Assembly: GCF_002008315.2 (NCBI RefSeq)
Contig: NZ_MVDG02000001.1
Span: forward strand, 1,612,001 to 1,676,000
Origin: Arthrobacter sp. KBS0703
GTDB lineage: Bacteria; Actinomycetota; Actinomycetes; Actinomycetales; Micrococcaceae
Reading direction: 5' to 3'
Length of the DNA: 64,000 nucleotides
The notes under the pieces were generated by a model. That model ran no database searches. It saw only the letters and a list, made by a program, of their open reading frames with translations, and was not told where the DNA came from. A program made the translations under genes and the position numbers. Position 1 is the first letter of the stretch, and every line of letters starts with the position of its first letter. Below are positions 16,302 through 24,280 of this stretch, in pieces.

Positions 16302-16595
16302 ATGAGCGAGGCCGAGGAGCATCCCAAGAGGTTGCAACCCAAGATGACGCGCGGCGGCTTTCGCGTTCAGTTTGTCCTGTGGTCGATCTGGACGGCGCTG
16401 CAGTTCGTAATCGTCGTTAGGAAATTGGTCTTGGGAACTGCCTGGGATCTGGGGGAATACCTGTTCCTCGCAGGGTTGATCTTAGGCGTCGCGTTCTTAG
16501 GGTTCCTTTTGTACGTTCGTCATCATGATGGCCATTTCTGGGAAGACGAAGAGGCTAAGAGAGCTGATTGGGACCGTCGGGGACGGGCACTATGA
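16302..16595 (+). CDS. Small two-helix membrane protein
   Basis: The 97-residue protein has a charged N-terminus (SEAEEHPKRLQPKMTRGGFR), two hydrophobic helices (FVLWSIWTALQFVIVV and LFLAGLILGVAFLGFLLYV) and a charged tail rich in His, Glu and Asp (HHDGHFWEDEEAKRADWDRR). The topology suggests both ends in the cytoplasm. No family was recognised. It survives between two insertion sequences. Confidence 0.65.
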   Translation: MSEAEEHPKRLQPKMTRGGFRVQFVLWSIWTALQFVIVVRKLVLGTAWDLGEYLFLAGLILGVAFLGFLLYVRHHDGHFWEDEEAKRADWDRRGRAL

Positions 16596-16653
16596 TGCTG
16601 CAGAAGCGCCAACTGCAGTGGGCCCGTTATGGCGTCTTGAACCGGGAACCGAG

Positions 16654-17473
16654 CTAGTCTGCGGCTTGTTGGGCGATGGTGTGGGCGAGACGGTAGGAAT
16701 CGGTGCCGGTTTCGATGATGGTGCCGTTAAAGGTCAGCCGGTCCACGATAGCAGCACATAGACGCGGGTCGCTGAAGGTCTTGGTCCACCCGGAGAAGGA
16801 TTCGTTGGATGCGATGGCGATGGAGTTCTTCTCTTCGCGTTCGGTGAGGACCTGGAAGAGGAGCTCCGCGCCGCGGCGGTCCAGTTCCATATAGCCCAGT
16901 TCGTCAATGCACAGCAGGTCCACGCGCCCATAGCGGGCGATGGTCTTGGCCAGGACTTTCTCATCTGCGGCCTCGACAAGTTCATTCACGAGCCGGGTCG
17001 CGAGGGTGTATTTGACCCGGTAGCCCTGTTCCGCCGCCGCGGTGCCGAGCCCGATGAGCAGGTGGGACTTGCCCGTTCCAGAGTCCCCGATGAGGCAGAG
17101 GGGTGCGCTTTTGCGGATCCAGTCCCCGGTCGCGAAGGGTGTGGATGGTGGCGGGGTTGATGTTCGGGTTCGCGTCGAAATCAAAATCCCCGAGCCATTT
17201 GTCCCGGGGAAAGCCTGCCGCTTTGACCCGGCGGATAGAGGAGCGCCGGTCCCGGTCATCGCATTCGGCCAGCAGCAGCTCGGCCAGGAATCCCTGGTAG
17301 GAGAGTTGTTCCTTCCCGGCGACGGTGAGGGCTTCGTCCAGGACCGCACGGACGGTGGGCAGGCGCAGCCGGCGGCAGGCCTGGTCCACGGCGGCGACGG
17401 CGGCCTGTTCGGTCAGGCCGCGCCGCCGGCGCAAGGTCGGGGTGATGGTGGTGGCCGGTGCGGTGGGACTCAT
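16654..17473 (-). pseudogene. IstB-type transposition helper ATPase, frameshifted
   Basis: The N-terminal part (start 17473) reads DQACRRLRLPTVRAVLDEAL, YQGFLAELLLAECDDRDRRS, FPRDKWLGDFDFDANPNINP, ATIHTL. One extra base near 17130 moves the rest to another frame: GDWIRKSAPLCLIGDSGTGK with Walker A (GDSGTGKS), DLLCIDELGYMELDRRGAEL (Walker B) and SNESFSGWTKTFSDPRLCAA. Removing that base gives a normal IstB of about 270 residues. The start overlaps the istA stop by 4 bp, as usual. Confidence 0.8.
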
Positions 17474-19146
17474 GAGATGTTCTCCTTCGTCTCGGTTCCT
17501 GCAGGGTGTTCGGCGCGTTTGGCCAGCAACTCGTCATAGGCGCTGACCGACGGCACGGGCCGGGTATCCCGGGGCAGCCCGGCGATGACGGCTGCCGGGT
17601 CCATTAGCCGGCGCTGGGTCAGGCCGACAACTCGTTGCACTTTCGCTTCAGCATGAGCACCGCGATGACGGTCCGAACCGGACCCACCCGCGGTCGAATC
17701 GCTTGCGTGTCTGCGGGCCTCGACCGCAACGACATCGGCGCTGACCGCGCCCACGCCCAGCGCCGCGGTGATCCCTGCCTCGATGTCTGGGGCGTCCATG
17801 GAACGGTGGAGTAGCAGGACGTCGATCAGTGCGCGGGTCCCCTCGGCGTCGCCGTTGACCCGGCGCGAGGCGGCCCAGAAGGCTTCATGGGCGCTGGTGA
17901 ACGCCCCGGACACCCGAGCCCGGGCCAAGGCCGTGGAGCCAGGCAAAGCGCCGGGCTTGGTTTTGAGCACCTCCACGTAATGGTCCAGCTGGACCGACTG
18001 CCCGCTCTTGGCAACGATCCGCTGATGCCTGGCCACCACCGCGCGGCCGTCGAACACCACAAGTTCCGACGCCCGCAGAGACACGCGGACTCTTCTGCCG
18101 ATGAACCGTGCCGGAACGGAGTACTTCACCATCCGCACCGTGATCATGGAGGACCTGTCCACTCTCGGGTTCACCACCAAACCGGGGTCGAACTCTTCGG
18201 CCGGCAGCGCTGCCAGGAACGGAGCCTCTGCGGCGAGGTCCTGGCCGATGGTGCGGATCCGGTCATTGATCCGCCGCTGATCGTCTTGGACCTCCCACGC
18301 CCGGATCCGGTCGTTGAGCTCTTCAAGGGATTTCGCGACAGGCATCGGGGAGAGCCGGTTGCGGCGGAACCAGCCCACCTCACCCTCGACCCCGCCTTTC
18401 TCGTGAGCTCCGGCTATACCTGGCTGGCAATAAAAGGCATCAAAACCATAGAACGAGCGGAACAAGACCCACCGGTCGTTTTCCAGGCGGTTCCGGCCCT
18501 GTCCGAACACCACGGACCTGACGGCACTGGTGAGGTTGTCATAGCGGATGTGTTTGACCGGCACGCCGCCGATCTCGTTGAACGCCTCGATATGGCCTTC
18601 CAGAAATGCTTCCTGGGCTTGCGTGGGGTAAATCCGGTGGATGGCCTTGCCGGAGTGGGAGAGCCGGAAGATGAACATGTGGCACTTCGTCTTCACCCCG
18701 TTCAGCATGATCCAGACTTCGCCGAAGTCCACTTCCGCCTCCGCACCCGGGGCGTGTTCCTGCGGAATGAACCCCTCAACGCGGCGGCCAGCCTCCACAT
18801 CGATCAGGGCCCGGCGGACCCGGACATAATCACGGACCGTCGAATACGACAGTTCCTGGGCACCGTGCTCCTCGATGAGCCGGGCCAGGATCCGGCGGGC
18901 CGTGTGGCGTTGCTTCCGCGGCGCCGTCGTGTCCTCGACGAGCATGGCATCGATCGCGGCTTTAAGTGGTTCCAGCCGCCAGGACACCCCTTGTCTCGGC
19001 TTACGTTCCGGCGGCGCAGCTGATTCCAGAGCCTGCCTTACCGTCCTCCTGTGCACCCCGTGCCGGGCCGCCAGCGCACGAACCGACAAGTCCTCGACCC
19101 GGGCATCTCGTCGGATCCGTGCGAACAACTCCACTCTCGACTCCAT
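17470..19146 (-). CDS. istA: IS21-family transposase IstA
   Basis: The protein is about 558 residues from the Met in MESRVELFARIRRDARVEDL; an upstream in-frame Met at 19188 is possible. It has an N-terminal HTH (LAARHGVHRRTVRQALESA), then the DDE catalytic core with Asp in AEAEVDFGEVWIML, Asp in VKHIRYDNLTSAV and Glu in AHEKGGVEGEVGWFRRN. A basic C-terminal domain follows. All catalytic residues are present and the frame is open. Its partner istB is frameshifted, so the element may be able to bind and cut but not choose targets efficiently. Confidence 0.9.
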   Translation of the reverse strand: MESRVELFARIRRDARVEDLSVRALAARHGVHRRTVRQALESAAPPERKPRQGVSWRLEPLKAAIDAMLVEDTTAPRKQRHTARRILARLIEEHGAQELSYSTVRDYVRVRRALIDVEAGRRVEGFIPQEHAPGAEAEVDFGEVWIMLNGVKTKCHMFIFRLSHSGKAIHRIYPTQAQEAFLEGHIEAFNEIGGVPVKHIRYDNLTSAVRSVVFGQGRNRLENDRWVLFRSFYGFDAFYCQPGIAGAHEKGGVEGEVGWFRRNRLSPMPVAKSLEELNDRIRAWEVQDDQRRINDRIRTIGQDLAAEAPFLAALPAEEFDPGLVVNPRVDRSSMITVRMVKYSVPARFIGRRVRVSLRASELVVFDGRAVVARHQRIVAKSGQSVQLDHYVEVLKTKPGALPGSTALARARVSGAFTSAHEAFWAASRRVNGDAEGTRALIDVLLLHRSMDAPDIEAGITAALGVGAVSADVVAVEARRHASDSTAGGSGSDRHRGAHAEAKVQRVVGLTQRRLMDPAAVIAGLPRDTRPVPSVSAYDELLAKRAEHPAGTETKENIS

Positions 19147-19196
19147 CCAGACCAGCCTTCCGCCGTATCCATCCAGTGATGAATCCAACGTTGAAG

Positions 19197-19262
19197 GTGG
19201 GGCCCCATATAACCGTCACAAGATGCCCGGCGAGTCACGAAGTGGGGCCAGAAATAACCGTC
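19197..19262. repeat. Terminal repeated motif of the IS21 element
   Basis: Two 21-bp copies, GTGGGGCC-N6-TAACCGTC at 19197-19217 and 19242-19262, lie 45 bp apart just outside istA. They are probable transposase-binding sites. A third, divergent copy (18 of 21 bases) is at 16206-16226 on the other strand. Confidence 0.65.
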
Positions 19263-19315
19263 CTACCGGGGCCATCCAAACCTGTCACAGCCATGCGTAG
19301 GTACTGTGAGGGGAG

Positions 19316-19789
19316 CTAGTCGATTCCGTTGCGTTTCAGCATGCCCACAATTTCTCGAAGGGCCTTCTCCTGATCTCGCTGGGCCTGTTCGGCTCGAATT
19401 GGAGCTAGCCGCTTCTCGATCATTTCTTGGTCGTGTGGAACGGAGGCTTCGTGGACGCGCTCTATCACGGCGGAATCGGCCTGCCAGCAGTTATATGAAG
19501 CCATATCGGGGTCAACTTCCAGACTGCCATCGGTGACATCGACCTCATATACCGCCCCACCTCCTTGCGCATTGGTGAGCGGATTTTTCCACACTGCGGC
19601 ATAGACCCGTGCGATCGAGGGATCAGCCGTTAGATAGACCTTGTCCGGCCGTTGGTCGAGCTCAGTCTCTCCGTGCGCTGCAACGGACCGCTCCCATGTC
19701 GAGGAAACAATATTGGTTTCCATTGGGGGTCGTAGCGCTGTCCCTACAGGAAGTTCGGGTGTCCCACCGTGATAGTACGTAGGCTGCAT
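19316..19789 (-). CDS. Hypothetical protein with ADP-ribosyltransferase-like features
   Basis: The 157-residue protein starts MQPTYYHGGTPELPVGTALR PP, resembling the first strand and YHG/FHG NAD-site motif of Arr- or PARP-like ADP-ribosyltransferases. RPDKVYLTADPSIARVYAAV matches the second conserved strand-helix (VYLT..P..A..YA). GGAVYEVDVTDGSLEVDPD follows, and a charged helical tail (IEKRLAPIRAEQAQRDQEKA) ends it. If the fold call holds, it would move ADP-ribose from NAD to a drug, RNA or protein. This is fold inference; no exact family was recognised. Confidence 0.7.
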   Translation of the reverse strand: MQPTYYHGGTPELPVGTALRPPMETNIVSSTWERSVAAHGETELDQRPDKVYLTADPSIARVYAAVWKNPLTNAQGGGAVYEVDVTDGSLEVDPDMASYNCWQADSAVIERVHEASVPHDQEMIEKRLAPIRAEQAQRDQEKALREIVGMLKRNGID

Positions 19790-20120
19790 AGTTGATCCTT
19801 ATTGCGTAGCGAACAGTCGGTGGGTAGCCCAGCGTTGGATGATGTCCGAGGCCCAGCCCAGTACCATCCAATTATCATCGATTGACCACCACTAAAGAGT
19901 AGACGGTTCGCTCTACTCCAGGTGCCCACACCACTCCTTGTGTCGTGTGGCCAGGTGCACGAACAGCAATACCGCTGTGCCTCAACAAACGCCTCAACAA
20001 ACATGCGTTTTGAGACAACGAGTGGGCCGTCCGAAGGCTCATCACCAGCCGGACGGGGATCCCGATGCGGCGCTCTGGCGGTGAGAAGGGCGAACGGTCT
20101 CTTGAATCACGCCTAGGGAA
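19790..20120. other. Intergenic 330 bp with tandem repeat and TGAGACA motif
   Basis: It holds a perfect 12-bp tandem repeat, GCCTCAACAAAC twice (19979-20002), then GCGTTTTGAGACA (20005-20017). This arrangement resembles a serine-recombinase crossover region; the recombinase relic is at 22998-23210. No gene was seen. Confidence 0.5.
19979..20002 (+). repeat. 12-bp tandem repeat GCCTCAACAAAC
   Basis: Two exact head-to-tail copies lie five bases before GTTTTGAGACA. On the minus strand the order is TGTCTCAAAAC, GCATGTTTGTTGAGGC, GTTTGTTGAGGC, like the spacer region of recombinase sites. Confidence 0.65.
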
Positions 20121-21248
20121 TTACCCTGGGCTGAACAGCCGCCATGCCTTGGTGCCGTTGGGAAGAGTCGCTTCAATCGGCTCCCCGGCGCCGGGATAAT
20201 CTCTGCGCAGTCGGTCGCGAACGGAGCAAGCTGAATCCCCGTGGTGAGGCTCTATGGACCGTATTCCATTCACCTCGATGTGGAGGCCAGGGTGTTCACC
20301 AACGTTGTCAAACCAACCAAAGACTAGGTCTCCGCAGGTGTTCTCAACGAAATCTTCGACAGACTTGAACCATGGACCATCGCCCAGGTTCGGAAACATG
20401 CTGTTAAGCCGACTGTGAGCCTCCGGCGAAGGATCCACTAGAGTCACGGGAACGGAATCACAAGTGGTTGTCCCGAGGAACGTCCGGGTCCCGGAGTCAC
20501 TTGGTGGGAAGGAATAGCCGATGACATCCAGGGCATTAGCCTGCCGAAGAGCCGCCGCAGCGCGCTTCCACTGAACCCGGAGCGGCGCGCGATCGTAGTA
20601 GTGGCTCTTGCTGCTGGCAGGAGGGACGACGAACGGAGCGAGATCCTCGTAGAGGTACGAAGGAATGTGGTCTTCGCGTAACACGAACCGTTCAGTCGAC
20701 GGGGCCCGCTCGCCCCCGTGAAGCCAATTGACGGAACCATGCAACTTGTAGAGGGCCGGGCTCTCCCGCAGCGAGGGGCCGCCCGAGGGGTACAAGGCAG
20801 CATCCACCGGCTGACGTTGCTCCAGAGCGATTTGATACAGGTCTCCGAAACCACGTGCGCCGACGACTCCGGCGAGGGCTCGTTCAAGAAGCGTGTCGTA
20901 ATTGAATGTCAGAATCGTCGCTTGCTCATGTGACCACTGCGCTACCAGTCGGAGCAACCACGGCGGCGGATCTCCCTCGGCTCTGCTCTGGGCCTCGACG
21001 ATGATGTCGTGGATGGCTTGGACACCATCGACGAAAAGCGCGCGAGAACGAAGATTGTCGCTGTCCTCTAGCCACGGTTCGTCACTGCCGATATGGCCGA
21101 GCCACGCCTCGACGTCACCACCAAACGGCGCGAGCGTATAGGCGGGGAGACGGAGACGCTCAAGCACCAACGGCCCGAGCTCCTTCATGAGGGGCATCTC
21201 TGAGCTGATTGCTCGCGAGAAGCCAGCGCCAAGCAGAACTACTTTCAT
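20121..21248 (-). CDS. SIR2-like domain protein (candidate anti-phage NADase)
   Basis: From ATG 21248 the 375-residue protein begins MKVVLLGAGFSRAISSEMPL, the GAGFS nucleotide-binding loop of SIR2_2 domains. ATILTFNYDTLLERALAG (near residue 115) gives the FNYD motif, and ALYKLHGSVNWLHGG holds the conserved KLHG with the catalytic-type His. The C-terminal third (ALDVIGYSFPPSD, SVPVTLVDPSPEAHSRLNSM) completes the Rossmann-like fold. Bacterial proteins of this kind often degrade NAD as abortive-infection effectors. No zinc-ribbon of a true deacetylase is seen. It is intact and lies close to ART-like and HigBA-ImmA genes. Confidence 0.85.
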   Translation of the reverse strand: MKVVLLGAGFSRAISSEMPLMKELGPLVLERLRLPAYTLAPFGGDVEAWLGHIGSDEPWLEDSDNLRSRALFVDGVQAIHDIIVEAQSRAEGDPPPWLLRLVAQWSHEQATILTFNYDTLLERALAGVVGARGFGDLYQIALEQRQPVDAALYPSGGPSLRESPALYKLHGSVNWLHGGERAPSTERFVLREDHIPSYLYEDLAPFVVPPASSKSHYYDRAPLRVQWKRAAAALRQANALDVIGYSFPPSDSGTRTFLGTTTCDSVPVTLVDPSPEAHSRLNSMFPNLGDGPWFKSVEDFVENTCGDLVFGWFDNVGEHPGLHIEVNGIRSIEPHHGDSACSVRDRLRRDYPGAGEPIEATLPNGTKAWRLFSPG

Positions 21249-21478
21249 GAAAGAAACTCTATGGAGGCAGCTCTGAATCGGCCGCTGGCGCGCCGAAGGG
21301 GACGTGGGCACTAGATCGGCAGGCGTCGTGGTGAGGGTTCGTTTACCGGACGCTGCTCACGACAGGCCCAGATGGGCGGTGACCGTTCTCGATTCTCCCT
21401 CGAACGTGCATCGTCCGATTATCTGGAATGATGCGTCCCCAGAGCTCCGGAGTTTTGAAGCCCCTGGCACTGATTCAA

Positions 21479-22567
21479 TCAGTCGTCGACTGCGATCCGG
21501 AGGCGCATGCAGAGCTGGTGCCCATTGGTATATGGCCAAAGCCCGTCGTGCCATAGACGGCCGACGACAACCCCTGGGCTCACGCCGATACGGCTTGCGA
21601 AGCGGACAACATCGGCCTTCGAGCGCAGTCCGGCAAGTTCCGCCTCATGACTCTCTGGAATGAGGATACTGCCGGCGTACACGTTCGCCTCTTCTTCCGC
21701 CTTGGAGTTTGTGCCCTCGTCCTTTGACTGAATGAACACCTCATTGTGGGGATGAATGAGCACGTGTCCGATTTCGTGAAAAAGGGTGAACCAGAAATTA
21801 CCGTCAGTCGCTCCGCGCAGGGTGAGGCAGATCACCGGACGACCGCCAATCCATCTCGTGGCGCCGTAAGCTCGTGCCCCCTTGATTTCAGGGACATAGA
21901 CCAGCTCCACTCCGACTTCGGCCAGCTGTTCTCGCAGCTTCGCCCCGAAATGATCAGGTGGAGTCATGGACAGTGCGCGCAGTTCGGGGACCAAGGACTC
22001 CAGGCCCTCCCTGTCATATCCTGCCAGCGCGGTTCCTTGGGATTCGGATTCGATCTCGCACAACCTAAGCCAGGTGCTCACCGCGGCCGGGTCTACTTCG
22101 TGGGCGGTTCCCTGCCGATATGCTGCAGCTGGCGATAGAGTGCACTGTCTGAGCGCCGACACGGAGCCAACGCGGAACAATGCCATAAGTTCCAGAAGAA
22201 CGGCTCCGGGGTTAGTGATCCGCGCCGTGACTACCTTGAGGGCTCGTAACTCACGGAGCGGGAAGAGTTCTGCTAGCGCACGCTCGGAAGCCAACTCTTC
22301 CATCAGCGCTAGCCGTGCAACATCCGCTCTGTAGGTGGCCTCGTAGCCCAGCCATATTCGCGATGGGATTCCAGTAACGAGTTCCAGCTTCATTGCGACG
22401 TCTTCTGTGAGTCGGGCACCGGATAAGAGCATGCTGACATGCTTACGGGATACTCCCAGCTGGCGCGCAAGCCACGCCTGACTAACCTCGTTCTCATCAA
22501 TCCAGTCACGAATGAACTCGCCAGGAGCTACGGCGTAGTCGGTATCGCCTTCGAAGTAGGTGGACAT
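21479..22567 (-). CDS. HigA-type antitoxin fused to ImmA/IrrE metallopeptidase
   Basis: From ATG 22567 the 362-residue product has an N-terminal XRE HTH (FIRDWIDENEVSQAWLARQL, GVSRKHVSMLLSGARLT) of the HigA/VapI type. The C-terminal domain is an ImmA/IrrE zinc protease with FWFTLFHEIGHVLIHPHNEV (HExxH at about 264-268) and EEEANVYAGSILIPESH. Such fusions act as antitoxins whose protease part may sense or trigger release. It starts 16 bp after the HigB-type toxin stop, so toxin precedes antitoxin as in higBA. All landmark residues are present. Confidence 0.88.
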   Translation of the reverse strand: MSTYFEGDTDYAVAPGEFIRDWIDENEVSQAWLARQLGVSRKHVSMLLSGARLTEDVAMKLELVTGIPSRIWLGYEATYRADVARLALMEELASERALAELFPLRELRALKVVTARITNPGAVLLELMALFRVGSVSALRQCTLSPAAAYRQGTAHEVDPAAVSTWLRLCEIESESQGTALAGYDREGLESLVPELRALSMTPPDHFGAKLREQLAEVGVELVYVPEIKGARAYGATRWIGGRPVICLTLRGATDGNFWFTLFHEIGHVLIHPHNEVFIQSKDEGTNSKAEEEANVYAGSILIPESHEAELAGLRSKADVVRFASRIGVSPGVVVGRLWHDGLWPYTNGHQLCMRLRIAVDD

Positions 22568-22583
22568 GACTGCATAGCTCCCT

Positions 22584-22883
22584 TCAGTGGTAATCCTCGA
22601 CGCTCTCAACCATTGCAACAACTGCAGTTGCATTGCCGAGATCGAAACTGACGACGATACGCCAATTCTTACTTAGGTGAGCGGCGTAGGTGGCGCTTCC
22701 ACGTCCTGTTAGTGCGTGCCATTTGCCTAACCCCTTTAGTAGGTCATCAACAGTGCTTGCAGCTTTTAGGTCGACAATGCGCTTGCGCAGGGCTTTAGCC
22801 TGCGCGGTAGGGAGCTCGCCGTTCATAACTTTGGAAACGGTGCAGAGCTCCAACAACTTCTTAGTCGAGTATACGACCTTCAC
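22584..22883 (-). CDS. HigB/RelE-type toxin
   Basis: The 99-residue basic protein begins MKVVYSTKKLLELCTVSKVM and continues QAKALRKRIVDLKAASTVDD, LLKGLGKWHALTGRGSATYA, AHLSKNWRIVVSFDL, the layout of HigB/RelE ribosome-dependent mRNA interferases (helix pair, then beta strands with R/K). It is first in an operon with the HigA-ImmA gene. A CCTAACAGGTAACAG stretch just upstream (about 22897-22911) could be the operator, as it contains the imperfect repeat TTACCTAACAGGTAA. Confidence 0.85.
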   Translation of the reverse strand: MKVVYSTKKLLELCTVSKVMNGELPTAQAKALRKRIVDLKAASTVDDLLKGLGKWHALTGRGSATYAAHLSKNWRIVVSFDLGNATAVVAMVESVEDYH

Positions 22884-22893
22884 AGCAGAACCG

Positions 22894-22908
22894 TGTTACC
22901 TAACAGGT
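22894..22908. promoter_or_regulatory. Palindrome upstream of the HigB-type gene
   Basis: TTACCTAACAGGTAA is an inverted repeat (TTACCT-N3-AGGTAA) 11 bp before the toxin start. Toxin-antitoxin operons are usually repressed by the antitoxin HTH at such a site, so this is the best candidate operator. Confidence 0.55.
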
Positions 22909-22997
22909 AACAGTTTGCAATCCGTCTTAGTGGGCAAGCATCTCCGCAGGACCGCTGAGACGCCGCCTCCATCAGGCCCGGGGCGTCAGTTGAGGTC

Positions 22998-23210
22998 ATG
23001 CGGTGAATTTTACGCCAAGGCGAAGGGGCGACTGAAAGGCAAGCAGCCCAAATCATCCAAGACCCAGCGGACATCTTTTGACGCTGCACGTCGCCGGCGA
23101 GCACACGCAGGCTGAACGGCGGAGCTGTTCAGCCTGTCTCGGACGACGGTGTGTCGCGAGATCCAACGGCTCCACCTGAAAGGCCGATGTGGGCGCCGAC
23201 TGCTAAGAGC
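22998..23210 (+). pseudogene. Serine recombinase (resolvase/invertase) C-terminal relic
   Basis: Three frames together give the C-terminal end of a resolvase: GEFYAKAKGRLKGKQPK, then HLLTLHVAGEHTQAE, then AELFSLSRTTVCREIQR, the last being the HTH of Hin-like recombinases (ELFxVSRxTVYR). At least two indels separate these parts and the catalytic Ser domain is absent. TGTCTCA-type palindromes at 23352 and elsewhere may be its old sites. Confidence 0.6.
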
Positions 23211-23351
23211 GCCACTTAGCGTTGCGGAAGGAAGGTCATTTAGAGCTGCGATTCACAGTCCGACGGCGACACGCCCAAAAAGATGTCTCACAGAAGTCAC
23301 GTTGGGAGAGGATCTGCGGCGGGCATCTGTGGCCGCAACAAGGCTTGGGAA

Positions 23352-23365
23352 TGTCTCATGAGACA
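23352..23365. repeat. 14-bp palindrome TGTCTCATGAGACA
   Basis: It is a perfect palindrome 140 bp after the serine-recombinase relic. The TGTCTCA half-site also occurs at 8764-8770 and, as TGAGACA, at 20011-20017. It may be a recombinase core site or an IS end. Confidence 0.55.
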
Positions 23366-23408
23366 CGTGAATTCCACATAAAAGACGTATATGTGCCCCA
23401 CACCGGAC

Positions 23409-23963
23409 CTAGAGGAGTTCCCCTTTGGGGAAATAGGGCGACCATCGAAAAGTGGTGTTTCGGTTAGTGTGTCCCGTGCCTAGGATGGCTTGCCCGAGCT
23501 CGACCTGTGTTAGGGCGGTAAAGAAAGTGTCCGCCTTCTTGAGCCAGACGTCGAAGTCCTCACTCACGGGTTCGATTTTCGTTCTAATACGAAGCGGCCA
23601 ATCCTCCAGATACTTATGTCCACTGCATGTATACACGCCGACGAACAATCGGCTTTCTATGCTCCAGGTAACCAGAACGCCGCATAACCCGCGGTCCCTA
23701 GGGTCCTGAGGTTGACGCTGGTCGAACTCAAAGTACGGGAGGTCCTTGTAAAAGTAGTCAAAAACGCTCGCGGCAGGCCTGTCGCCAGCGGGGACCCCGA
23801 CATCGGCCATCCACTCAACTGCCCGATCAAGCGCGCGGCCTTCGGCGAATGTCCTCACATCAGAGATCTGCGATCTGGCCTTGCTTGCAGCTGCCTGTCC
23901 CTCGGATAGCTTGGCTGTCGCCTCTGCCTTTGCCTTGGCAACTGCCTCGTCGAAGAATGACAT
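23409..23963 (-). CDS. Hypothetical protein with alanine-rich helical head
   Basis: ATG 23963 is chosen because GGAGAGACCTCCG precedes it at good spacing; the in-frame Met at 23987 is less likely. The 184-residue product starts with a charged amphipathic helix (FFDEAVAKAKAEATAKLSEG, QAAASKARSQ) and continues as an alpha/beta domain (SVFDYFYKDLPYFEFDQRQP, LCGVLVTWSIESRLFVGVYT, LEDWPLRIRTKIEPVSEDFD). No family was recognised. It lies in the accessory segment with toxin-antitoxin and SIR2 genes. Confidence 0.65.
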   Translation of the reverse strand: MSFFDEAVAKAKAEATAKLSEGQAAASKARSQISDVRTFAEGRALDRAVEWMADVGVPAGDRPAASVFDYFYKDLPYFEFDQRQPQDPRDRGLCGVLVTWSIESRLFVGVYTCSGHKYLEDWPLRIRTKIEPVSEDFDVWLKKADTFFTALTQVELGQAILGTGHTNRNTTFRWSPYFPKGELL

Positions 23964-24076
23964 CGGAGGTCTCTCCTTTCCAGCCAAGTAACCCTCGAAT
24001 CATCATGCACCTGACGGGTCGCGATTCCACAGGTGCCACAGGCCTACTTCAGGACGGCGAACGGCCGATCTAAGAC

Positions 24077-24110
24077 AAAGGGCGGCAGCCCTATCCGGCT
24101 GCCGCTCTTT
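24077..24110. terminator. Bidirectional hairpin terminator
   Basis: A 14-bp stem (AAAGGGCGGCAGCC with GGCTGCCGCTCTTT, one G-T pair) encloses CTATCC. A-rich and T-rich arms allow termination in both directions. It lies between the gene at 23409 and the remnant at 24124, so it would end minus-strand transcription coming from the 24.1-24.5 kb genes. Confidence 0.75.
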
Positions 24111-24123
24111 TACCTGTTCCGGC

Positions 24124-24247
24124 CTAGAGGTCGTCCTCGGTGATGGCGAACTCGTCCTGGGCGACCAGGACTGCGTACTCCTTGATCTTGCGGACGTAGG
24201 CCCGGGCGGTGGAGCACGATCTCCTGGTCAGAGGGTTCGCGGCCCAT
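24124..24247 (-). pseudogene. Small ORF with frameshift
   Basis: ATG 24247 reads MGREPSDQEIVL; after a one-base change near 24205 another frame gives TARAYVRKIKEYAVLVAQDE, FAITEDDL and stops at 24124. The joined 39-residue peptide is helical and charged. Function unknown. It follows the excisionase-like gene on the same strand. Confidence 0.4.
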
Positions 24248-24280
24248 TTCCTTGGGGATCCCTTGCCGAGAACGCTCAGC

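Larger units (their letters stand above)
16600..19288 (-). mobile_element. IS21-family insertion sequence (istA/istB)
   Basis: Overlapping istA and istB on the minus strand define the element. The right end, outside istA, holds two copies of GTGGGGCC-N6-TAACCGTC (19197-19217 and 19242-19262), as expected for the repeated transposase-binding sites of IS21 ends, followed by ACCTGTCAC near 19288. The left end lies beyond the istB stop, around 16600-16640 (GTGGGCCCGTTAT word), but its exact edge and target duplication could not be fixed. Confidence 0.75.

Noticed and set aside
17887..19023. 378-residue plus-strand ORF
   Set aside because: Antisense to istA, which has all DDE residues.
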